64,000 nt of DNA from assembly GCA_033964015.1 (NCBI GenBank), contig CM066924.1, forward strand, positions 5,996,251 through 6,060,250, given 5' to 3'. This DNA comes from Scolanthus callimorphus (Eukaryota > Cnidaria > Anthozoa > Actiniaria > Edwardsiidae). This document shows, one piece after another, positions 54,914 to 64,000 of this stretch (its first letter is position 1; the number at the start of each line of letters is the position of its first letter). The translations under genes were made by a program, and so were the position numbers. Under the pieces are notes generated by a model. It saw only the letters and a program-made list of their open reading frames with translations, did no database searches and was not told the origin of the DNA.

Positions 54914-55286
54914 ACGCACTAGTCAGTTGAAAGCCCTGCGCCCCCCTACCCGGGGAATAGCGGGGGTTTAATTTGATTTTAGATTGCTAAAGAAGTCACG
55001 GCATGCGGGAGATAAGTGGTTTTAAGATTGGGCTGGGATTCGCCAACTTTCCTGCTGATATTGGGGCTGGCACTTGGCTAAAGCGGCAGGAGTTTTTTTC
55101 TTGCGAATGAAAACTTGTTCCACACAGTGTATTATTATGCAAAGAAATTGGCGGCCCTGGGGCGGGAGACACAAGTCCAGATTAGACGCGAAAAAGTGCC
55201 TCCAATTGCAAGGAATTAACGGCGCCCTAGCAGCCTCGGAAATCTAATGCCCCGATATTCCCCGGGTTGGGAAGTGACTAGTGCGT
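54914..55286. repeat. MITE, ACGCACTAGTCA ends
   Basis: ACGCACTAGTCAGTT on the left and GAAGTGACTAGTGCGT on the right are inverted, with CCCGGGGAATA and its inverse TATTCCCCGGG just inside. 373 bp, non-coding. Confidence 0.7.
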
Positions 55287-57589
55287 AATGTTTACCCAAT
55301 TCACATGACATGGCATTTATTTGAATAATCTTTCTTTGTTTGGGTTTCTTCCATATTCATATATCCTTTGATGCGTGGCAGAAAAAAAAACAAAGAAAGA
55401 ATACTTGGGGAATTCCAAATGATCTGAAATGATACAACATTATGCCCTAGTGAATGTGGTCTATAACATAATTCGTACATGGTTAGAGCCCTTGAAGGAT
55501 ATACGCCAACTCTAAGGTTGCAGGCACAGGCATGTAAAGAAGGTTTTAATTTGTATTTGATATAGTTTCACTGGAGTAGATATAGTTTGGTCTTTGACAT
55601 ACGTTCCACTGAATTAGATAAAACAGGCTTGATTATTTTTGAAAATCTTTACGGTGTTTACATTATTCAAATCGTTGAACTAAATTCAGTTTTCATAGTG
55701 TCCAGGAAATCTTGGAATGTGTGGTTCCAGAAAATATCCATACCTCCCACCGAAGGGCATGGGAAATTCCGGAGGGTTGGGGGCCAATCAATTTACTTGA
55801 TCTTCTCCATACAAATACTGTATTTTTGTTTTGAAATTCCAAGGGTTGGGGGGGTCACGTTCAACACCCTTCCGTGGGGGCTATGGATATTTTCTGCAAC
55901 CCTACAATATTATAAAATAGGTAGTATGCACACTCTAGTTGGTTGAAAACTGTGCATTGTCACATCATAAACACACAGCAAATGCAATGCTATTTTATAA
56001 AAGCAATAAAACTTGGATGGGCAAACATTGAAACTTTTATTTTACTGAATATAAAACATTTCGGGGGGCTCATAAGAGACTATGTATGATTACTAAATAC
56101 TTATCAAGAGAGAATGAGTTTAATGCATTTGCAGTGCCTTTTTTTAAGGATGTAAATGCATCAGACAATTTTACCACAATCTAAACCAGCTACATTGGTA
56201 TACAGTACTTGAGTGACAAGTACTGTATTTTGGGACTTTGAGAAGTGGCGCATGGCGTATAGAGGTACCACTGTAGTGAGGATGCTGAGGTACTAAGACG
56301 ATTACATAGCAGTTAGCATAGGGTGTTCAGGACAATTGTCTTGTGTTTTAGAGAAGAAACTTTATCCACTAGTTGGATAATCTGGTTGGTGAATACTAAA
56401 ACAATAGATTAATGGTTCTAGATTTCCATGAGCTGATTGAAGATTTCTCATATGAATCTCCAGCTATATAATCTTATTGTTATATGTGTAGTGCTTGGTT
56501 CCAGAATATATTCATTCCCCCCTCTCCCCCTCTACTGAAGGGATTGGAAATTCCGGAGTGGTGGTGTTCAATTTACCGGACTTTTCTGATGGCTCAAAAC
56601 TGTTTTGCCAGAAAAAGGGACTATGCGTTATAACTAACGTTCTATAGTATGGATCATCATCAAAATTGGTCAGTACAATAATTTCGACCAGAGCTTTATT
56701 TTAATAGATTTTGTTGCCATGGAAACGCTAATCACGTGACTCAGTGGCTGCCATCTTGGATTTTATATTTAGACCTTCTGAGGACAGCCATGTAAAGGTG
56801 AAATTGAAAGGTTTTCACATATTTAGACACAGGGAAACTACCTTCAAATGAAGCTAATTGGATAAGTCGCATTTCTTCAGCAAAAAAAACTGTGTTGTGA
56901 AAATCTTTCATTTGGACTTACGTTTGTTCAAACTTGAATGAAAATTTTTCTCAGCTCAAAGCTTTTGTATAAGACCTAGCCCTGTATTTGCCTGTAAGTA
57001 ATATGTAACAGAACCATTTAGGTCTGGATGTCTAATTGCGCTTTCGGCTGTGTGAACGGAGTTCTTTTTTAGTATATGTGGGAGACTTCAACATGGAGCC
57101 TTTGCGAACTTCATCTTCTCGCTTAGAAAAACGCTTGAATGAGAACTTCTGTTCACTTGATTTTTATGAAATAAAAAACATATTCGCCAAATCCTTTCCA
57201 GCAACGTCTAGAAATGGTGTGGTTTGGGGGGTTTCTAGCTCAGCCATTTTTCTCGTAAAGGGGTAGAGAACAGAAATTTTCCTTAGCGTATTATATATAT
57301 GATTTTGAAAAACTGTATTTATTAAAACATTATCTTAGATATCCAATTAGGTTTACAGAAAGATCAATGGTACAAACATTATTCTAAAAAAAAAACATCT
57401 GATTTTTATCTTATTTCTATACCTACACGGCGCTAAAAGTTTAATCCAAGATGGCGGACGGTGAGTCCCGTGACACCGTTACCATGGCAACAACATCTTT
57501 ATCGTTATCATTATTCCAAAATAAGTTTGAGGCCCAAGTTTGAAAGATTTTCGTTGAAAAATAACGAAGTTATCAAAAAGCAGCCCTCG
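55287..57589. other. Intergenic, MITE copies and an inverted pair
   Basis: 55718-55906 is a complete TGTGTGGTTCCAGAAAATAT family copy, and 56488-56600 a partial one. 56713-56765 and 57444-57497 are an inverted pair (GTTGCCATGG...CCATCTTGGA and TCCAAGATGG...CCATGGCAAC) about 680 bp apart. 56220-56270 matches the end of the 15.1-15.8 kb repeat. No gene. Confidence 0.5.
55718..55906. repeat. TGTGTGGTTCCA-type MITE, complete copy
   Basis: Starts TGTGTGGTTCCAGAAAATAT and ends ATATTTTCTGCAACCCTACA. The interior has CCATACAAATACTGTATTTT and CAACACCCTTCCGTGGGGG, as in the other copies. Confidence 0.75.
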
Positions 57590-59430
57590 TCTTAACTGGT
57601 CCGAAGTTAATGCTGATCTTTATGACTTCCAATGCCGTATGCGACTTAATGAATACTACTTCGATGAAACAACTAATCCTAACGATCAGTCATCCACCAC
57701 CAACGTTAATCACCCTTTCAACATAAAAAGCACCCAGACACCCCAATTCGACAGAGACAAATCCCTTGATACTTTTACTTTACACAACGCTCCACGTAGA
57801 AGGACAATAAAGAGACAATCTTACTGCCGCAGAAAGACAAGCTATCTTAGAACTTAAATCACGACAGGACATAAATATCAAGCCCGCAGACAACTAATCT
57901 ACCTGATAATGCCCTTCTAGTCACGCTTGATGTTTGATTACTTTATACAAACATACCCCATACCGATGGAATCGACGCTTGTTATCATTTCCACTTTATC
58001 TTCAAGTCCATGGCACCGCCATGGGTACTAATGGCACCTTCGTTCGCTAATCTTTTTCTTGGGCATTTTGAAACTAACGCTCTTCTTAATGCACCCTATA
58101 AACCACACACTAGGCTCAGATTTATCGACGATATTTTTGTCATCTGGACAGAAGGCCCAGATAATCTCAGAACATCCGTCGACTATCTGAATAACATTCA
58201 TCCTACAATCGAATTCACAAGCTCACATTCTCATGATCGCGTGCCTTTCCTTGACGTTAATGTGTCCTTCAATAATGGCTCAATTGAAACAGATCTCTAT
58301 TCTAAACCTACTGATAAACATCAGCATTTACTATACACATCTTGCCATCCTCATCACACCAAAAAAGCTATACCTTACAGTCTCGCTCTTCGCCTACGCC
58401 GTATCTGTTCTACTGACGACTCTTTCGAAAAACGATGTAACGAGCTCACTAACTATCTTCTTAAACGAGGCTACAAACACGGATTTCTTCAACGACAAAT
58501 ACAACGCGCTACAGCCACTCCTCGCATAAATGCTCTACGCCCCACTAATCGACACAAACAATGTAACCGTGTCCCTTTTGTTATAACCTATAACCCCACA
58601 CTTCCTAACATCAATCATATCATTAAACGTAATTTCAATTTACTTCTTTCCTCTGACCGCTGCAAAAAAGCTTTCGCTGAACCACCTATCATAGCATACC
58701 GACGCTGTTCGAATATTAGAGACACCCTTGTCAAAGCTAAATTCCCGTCTACTACTACTACCTCTAATGGTTCAGACCTTTCACCAGGCGCTTTCCGCTG
58801 CGACAAAAGTTGCTTAACCTGCCCATATATAGAAAACGGAAACGGACAAACAACATATACTTTTTTCTCGACCGGTGAAACTCGCTCTATAAACTCTCAA
58901 ATAACTTGCGACATTAAAAATGTGATTTATATGATCCAATGCAAACGCTGTAACTTGCAATACATAGGAGAAACTAAACGCCAACTTAGTCAACTTTAAT
59001 GATCATCGCAAAATCGACAAGCCCGAATGTAAATCTAAACCCACCACAGCCGCTGAACATTTTCTATCGACACTCAATGACAAAGCATCTGACATGCAAT
59101 TGATTAATGACTAATCAAGATTCGATTCGTAAGGCAAGAGAGGCCACACTCATCCTACGTGCTGGTACCCTTGAGCCTGACGGATTGAGTCGACAAGATG
59201 AGACTTCATTTTAGATTATATTGTATTTATCTTTTCTTTGTCTTTTCCTTTAATTTTTATATCTCTTATCTAGTGTAATATCACAAACGTCATCATCATC
59301 ATCATTTTTATTGTATCACGTTTCACATTATATATATAACCCTATCATGCCATTATGTATTCACAGTACCTGAAGAAGGCTGGTTTGGCCAGCCGAAATA
59401 TTGTACTCAAATACAACTAAAACCTACGTT
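57590..59430 (+). mobile_element. Penelope-like retroelement (internally deleted)
   Basis: N-terminal pieces (from 57595, NADLYDFQCRMRLNEYYFDE; then AAERQAILELKSRQD) are followed by a large deletion, a short LDV-LYTNIPHTDG piece near 57930, and the long frame 58010-58999. The 3' part after 58999 is frame-shifted (RKAREATLILRAGTLEP near 59130). The tail contains GAAGAAGGCTGGTTTGGCC, a hairpin often seen in the 3' ends of these elements. RT plus GIY-YIG nuclease is the hallmark of the Penelope group. Confidence 0.8.
58010..58999 (+). pseudogene. Penelope-type RT (C-terminal part) and GIY-YIG nuclease start
   Basis: The frame has MAPSFANLFLGHFE, then RFIDDIFVIWTEGP (the RT active site, with the FIDD form instead of YADD), then FLDVNVSFNNGSIETDLYSK PTDKHQ. 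The thumb region follows. The end, IKNVIYMIQCKRCNLQYIGE TKRQL, is the start of a GIY-YIG endonuclease. A shift and stop at 58998 cut the nuclease short. The N-terminal RT core is deleted, and HGTAMGTK is broken by a frameshift at about 58020. Not functional. Confidence 0.85.
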
Positions 59431-60853
59431 ATAACGCCGACTTTTCTTATTTTAAATTTTCTCGTCTTAGAGCCATGCCTTAAACTGAGAGTTTTTTTAT
59501 ACAAATACTGTATGTTCCTTTTTCTTAATGGAAATTCCAGAGGGGTGGGGTTTGGGTCACTTTTCAACACCCTACCATGGTTGGGGAATGGATATTTTCT
59601 GGAAGGGCCACACAATGCCAGAGTATCCGATACTCAGCTCTCCATGGTGGGTTTTGCACACAGGGATGGTAATTTTTATTTTACTTTAAGGGAGGACGAG
59701 GATAGGACTTTGGAATTTGAGCAAGTGTTTTCAATATAGTGTTGGTCCTCCCTTGCATTTTTAGGGAAAACATCTTACCAACCCATCTACCCCCCATCTG
59801 AAGGAAAAGGTGCAACTCTCACCTTACCTTGGTATATGTTTTTACAAGCCTTCTGAGAAAACTATGCATCACGAAATCAAGCGTACATATTTAGTAGTTA
59901 TGAACTGACATGGTTTGACTCTCTCCCAAGTAGCTGCCAAATAGGTATAGCCTTCCTTTGTGCTCCCCCTCCGCCAACTTTTCTGAATTTCTCTGCTCAT
60001 TCATGATGGGTATTTTCTGGGGCAACGCATTTTAGTAAAAACACTGAACATGTAATAATATGGTACGTGTACGGCATGTATATGTTGAAATATTAAAACA
60101 GCTCGAGACAAATAAAAGCTTTTCTCTTGATTACTCCCCTGTTAATTAGTCCATTGTGAGAGGTTAGTAGATTATGGTTTTTTACTCCACTTTATCAGGT
60201 GGTGCTTATTTTCATCAGTAGAGACATTGTTTTTCTTGAAAAGCCTATTATAGTGATGTACACCATGTACACAACCGGGAGCTCCGCTTTTAGCCAGTGG
60301 CCAAATCTATATATTAGATTATAGATTACAATTACCTTTGTCCCAGAATTTTTGCCGTGTTTCGACGATCGAAGTTTTCGACTAACTATTCCACAGCAAG
60401 TCAGCTTCGTCAACCAAAGTACATTTGACTTTCTCTCCAAAGGTGGGTATACACGGAAAGACCAGTTATCACTGGTTACAAAGCAATCATTGTAGCAGAA
60501 TTCACACTGGATACTCTCATATTGTAAAGTAAATGACCAACCTCTGAACATGCTCAAGCTTATAAATATAACGGATCTGTGGATACTCCATATAATGGTT
60601 GTGACAATTGTCTGTACAATGTATTGCATTACACTCCACATTACTGTATGAGATAAACACCATGCGGAACGTCATAAAACAGTGGAATAACAACAATAAC
60701 AATGTTACTACTATGAATTCGACTGTGAATAGCAGGAAAAAGCCAGCGATTAGAAAATGGACGCTTAGTTGCAAATCATTTGTAAATTAGCAATCATGTA
60801 CACACTATATCAAATTCAACTGAGGTTGAAATCAAGTAAGTAAGTAATCCTTG
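59431..60853. other. Intergenic, MITE fragments
   Basis: 59500-59627 is a partial TGGTTCCAGAAAATATCC family copy (ends GGCCACACA). 60275-60325 is a copy of the GCTTTTAGCCAGTGGCC repeat. No gene supported. Confidence 0.5.
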
Positions 60854-61062
60854 CAGGCCCGAAGCCGGAGGAGGGGGGGGGGGGTCCCCCACGGGACAAA
60901 ATGGTCCACATTTGTACACAGTAAATAAACTACTTATATCATATTTGCGTCTTCTAGCGAATTTTGACTAGCTGTTTCTCAAATGAAAAATAAATTCATA
61001 CGACATTGGTCCGCTTTGTCTAGATTAGCCCCCTCCCATAAAAATCCCTGGCTACGGGCCTG
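60854..61062. repeat. MITE with CAGGCCCG-AGCC ends
   Basis: The left end CAGGCCCGAAGCC and the right end GGCTACGGGCCTG are inverted, with G-rich and C-rich runs inside. CCTTG occurs on both flanks (60849-60853, 61063-61067). 209 bp, non-coding. CAG...CTG ends recall hAT elements, but a 5-bp repeat is shorter than the usual 8. Confidence 0.65.
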
Positions 61063-61491
61063 CCTTGTAGCTCCTTGTGTTAAAGAGCCTGTGTCAGCCG
61101 CCATTTTGACAGCATAGCAACATGCCAAGTCGGAGAAAGCATCCATTTCCATCGGCTGATTTAGAGAATATAGAGCAATGTTCTCGATTGAATTTGGTAA
61201 ATCAAATATGAAACTTTGTTTTTAGGTGTATATTTGGAGATTTCTACACGTAATTCGTCTGCTATTATCGAACGAAAACAATACCAAAGGAGTGGCTGAC
61301 ACGGGCTCTTTAAATAAGTGAAAAGGTTCCTCGCTGGGATTACAAGTGGTGCACCAAAGGCAACGAGTTCTTTAGTATTTCTTCCACCAAAGGCAAATGA
61401 TGTTTAAAGTTTAAAGTCAGGTTTAGCTGACATCATAAACATGTTTGCCAGTTTTTCAATAGATTCGGCGACTTTTATATGTTCGTTGTTG
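61063..61491. other. 3' flank of the - strand GPCR
   Basis: No coding sequence. It should contain the 3' UTR of the receptor on the - strand. I saw no clear canonical poly(A) signal in the - orientation close to the stop codon. Confidence 0.4.
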
Positions 61492-62388
61492 CTAAGACAC
61501 AGGGTCAGCTGGAAACACTATGTTATCTTTTGAACATCCGCAAACGAGCTTAAGCAGTGCCTTTCTGAATTTGGCGATACGAATTGCATATATGACAGGA
61601 TTAAGGATGCAGTTTAATTCTAATAGTGAGAGCGTTATTTGAAATCCAGCAACACCAGTACCGCCGCTAAAGCACTTAGACAAAAGGCATGTTGAATATG
61701 CGACAAACGGTATGTATCCCAGAAACGTAGCCAGCGTCACAATAGATAATGTCTTCGCAAGGTGCCTTTCCTTTTGAACTGTTTTTTGTAACTGGGATAG
61801 ATTATGTTGTTCATGCTGATTTTTCACTCGCACAAAAATTGCGCCATACGACGTGCAAATAGTAAGCAAACACAAGAAACCAACAGTTATTTCAACAAAT
61901 ATGGATGTCACAATGTCAATTATGACAATAAGTCCAGGAAGAGTTGCGACGAACCACATCACCCCAACACAATAACCATAGTAACTGACATTCATGTTTC
62001 GAAACTTTAAAGGCCATACAGTAGCCATTAGTCGCTCTAACGATAAAAGAACAAAAGAAAAAAGGCCTGCGTTGCTTATGAAAAGCTGAAGTGTAAGATA
62101 GGAGGCCATGTGATCAAACCAAATTGATGTTGAAGATCCTCTTGCAATTTCTAGGAGCGCAAGACGGTACGGTACTAGAACCGCTCCAACCAGGAAATCT
62201 GAACAGGCCAAGTTAATAACCAGGCAAAAGCTGCGTCTTCTTAAGTGTCTGTTGATGCTAAATGTTACTGCGGTGACACTGTTGACAGTAATAATAACGA
62301 CGGCTTCCAATACATACCATGTATACCAGAAAACCGAAGGCTGTGGCAAAGACGAAAAAGCGATTGTTGCGTTGCCTGGCGAAGACAT
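61492..62388 (-). CDS. Class A (rhodopsin-family) GPCR, MECA-like, single coding exon, 298 aa
   Basis: Complete frame from ATG (62386-62388) to TAG. Helices: WYVLEAVVIITVNSVTAVTF (TM1, Asn kept), CLVINLACSDFLVGAVLVP (TM2, Asp kept), NAGLFSFVLLSLERLMATVW (TM3, ERL for DRY), a short loop after TM4, FLCLLTICTSYGAIFVRV (TM5), LSIVTLATFLGYIPFVAYS (TM6, GYIP instead of CWxP), LLELNCILNPVIYAIR (TM7, NPxxY), then FRKALLKLVCGC with Cys for palmitoylation. Counting back from the TM3 Arg, position 3.25 is Met, not Cys, and the extracellular loop 2 is very short and Cys-free. That combination is known from the melanocortin/cannabinoid/adenosine group. Two N-glycosylation-type sites are not obvious beyond NAT near the N-terminus. 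Ligand unknown. Confidence 0.93.
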   Translation of the reverse strand: MSSPGNATIAFSSLPQPSVFWYTWYVLEAVVIITVNSVTAVTFSINRHLRRRSFCLVINLACSDFLVGAVLVPYRLALLEIARGSSTSIWFDHMASYLTLQLFISNAGLFSFVLLSLERLMATVWPLKFRNMNVSYYGYCVGVMWFVATLPGLIVIIDIVTSIFVEITVGFLCLLTICTSYGAIFVRVKNQHEQHNLSQLQKTVQKERHLAKTLSIVTLATFLGYIPFVAYSTCLLSKCFSGGTGVAGFQITLSLLELNCILNPVIYAIRIAKFRKALLKLVCGCSKDNIVFPADPVS

Positions 62389-62415
62389 TCTCTGAGGGAA
62401 AACAAAAATAAAACA
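62389..62415 (-). promoter_or_regulatory. Probable splice acceptor just before the GPCR start codon
   Basis: On the - strand the sequence before the ATG reads TTTTGTTTTCCCTCAG|AGA. The pyrimidine tract and CAG suggest an intron in the 5' UTR, with the whole coding region in the last exon. This also supports the chosen start. Confidence 0.55.
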
Positions 62416-64000
62416 ATTGATAAAATAATTAAAACAGTACAGGCGCTCTCAAAACAGAGATCTTTGTTACACCTCAATGTAAAATAAGACCTGCCGGGGT
62501 TGTACGGATCTGTAAGCAGGTAAAAATGTAAGGAGCTGACATTTTTAATAAGACCAATGAAAACCTTTGGCGCGTTGTAATGATGTTGGTTAACATAATG
62601 TAATAAATGCTATAAGTGATATGAAGGCACGGAGAAACTGTTATATAACCGTTTTACAAGATTAGCAAATCTAGGGGTTTGAAAAGGCAATATTTATTAT
62701 TTTCAAAGGCTGACGTTAGTGACGGCATTTTCGCACATCGATGTTCCGTACGCCCGATTAAATATAACCCCTAAACTTGAGAAAACTAAAAAAAAAATCC
62801 CCTGCCAACACACAACAGTCAACAATCAAATATACTTTAGCTACAGTTTGGCAATCGCGTCTATAGAATACTCAGAAAATGAATCAAATTCCTACGAGCT
62901 TCTGTACATGTACCGACAGCGCTTCACCTGTTCTTTAAGTTTCGCATGAATCGAGTCCCACAAATCTCGAAATTAATCGGAGCCGTATAACAGCAAAACG
63001 TAAGTCAACAATTTACGGTAAAGATAATAACTTGGGAGTCATGGTTCGGCATTTCGGCGGCGTTATTTCTTTTTGCCATAGCCCGCTAGTCCATTCTATA
63101 AGCTTTCCAACGATATATAGGTTGACATGTTTTGGTTAAACTAAGGACGTGTATAATTGTTTTCCCGAGGACGTGCCGCGAAGATTCTCAGTAAGTTTAA
63201 CGAGCTGGGAGACCATCCGCCTCTCTTGGTAAGTTTTTAGTTCATAGTTTGACAAATAGGGAAAATTCTTTGTAGTGACGTAATCTTTCGAGCATGCGTT
63301 GTAGAAATTGTAGCAACAGGATGTCGCTGTCATACGCAGTCGTGGTCAAACTGTTTTTAAGGAAAACCTGTAACGATTTTTATAATTGATGTGAATGTGA
63401 AAGAACAGGCCAAGAACTCAGTCATGTGAAAATTATAACGTTTTTGCTGATTACCTATAACCATGAAATTTCCACCCAGAACAGCTTACTTGAATTGTCA
63501 TGGAATTTCCATTTCCCCATGGGTTTTTGTCTGGCGAAAACGCCGAGTTCTATAACACATTAGTTAAGAACCAAGTTAATGAGGAAACTAAGTGCGCGCT
63601 TGCGCATTACGTTCAAGCACCAATTTAATTGATTCAAGAGACAAATTAGTATTCAACTTTAGACGGGAGACTAAAACGAAGCATAGCAACACGACTGAGA
63701 GCATTTGTTTTTTCTTTTATATTTCCCTGCACCAGAAATAATGGCGCCTTTTAATCATTCAGACATTATGAAGAAAGATGACAATATCCCATGCAATGGA
63801 CAGTTTAAAGATCGACAATTCGTAGGATGAATAATTTTGCTCAAAGCGTTGCTATGCAAATCAGTGTTATCTGGAAAAACTTCAAAGCGCGTGCAAACTT
63901 CTTCCGCAATTTATGACTTATTCGGCATTTTCCCAACGAAATGAAACCTCACACAATTGTTATCAATGTTTCCTTGAGATTATGTACTATAATGAATTTT
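62416..64000. other. Upstream of the GPCR; no gene seen
   Basis: AT-rich. 63075-63155 is an inverted copy of the block at 41447-41525. The ORFs are short and featureless. The 5' UTR exon and promoter of the - strand GPCR may lie here, but nothing marks them. Confidence 0.45.

Overview
The window is eukaryotic, intron-rich, AT-rich DNA with many small inverted-repeat transposons. Gene content and style suggest an anthozoan cnidarian, most likely a stony coral: an LGR-type GPCR with a MAM/pentraxin/CUB ectodomain, a single-coding-exon class A GPCR, tRNA-derived SINE pieces, a Penelope-like element and a LINE. The taxon is an inference; no marker gene fixes it.

The left third (410-23127, + strand) is one very large gene whose 5' end lies outside the window. 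I could chain 36 exons. Their lengths sum to 5,920 nt. With one base restored at a clear frameshift near 9755 they form one reading frame of 1,973 codons ending in TAA at 23125-23127. Domain order: MAM - MAM - LamG-like/pentraxin - fibronectin type II - MAM first half - pentraxin - MAM second half - CUB - LRR N-cap - eight LRR exons - hinge - rhodopsin-family 7TM of the LGR type - cytoplasmic linker - protein-kinase-like domain that has lost its catalytic residues. Two points stand out. The pentraxin module sits inside the third MAM domain, in a phase-1 intron. And a kinase-like domain appears fused to the tail of a rhodopsin-family receptor. Such a protein could bind a ligand outside, couple to G proteins, and carry a pseudokinase scaffold inside.

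From 23.2 to 61.4 kb I see no convincing host gene. This stretch is a field of transposable elements: a 3.6 kb TTAA-flanked element starting 85 bp after the receptor stop codon; a nested pair of foldback elements (30271-35421 with 31566-34517 inside); PIF/Harbinger-like, 8-bp-TSD and other MITEs; two LINE remnants, one split by a MITE; a Penelope-like element with RT and GIY-YIG parts; tandem repeats and SINE fragments.

The right end holds a complete class A GPCR on the - strand (61492-62388, 298 aa). It lacks the TM3-ECL2 disulfide and the CWxP motif, as in the melanocortin/adenosine-like group. A strong splice acceptor lies just upstream of its ATG. The last 1.5 kb shows no gene.
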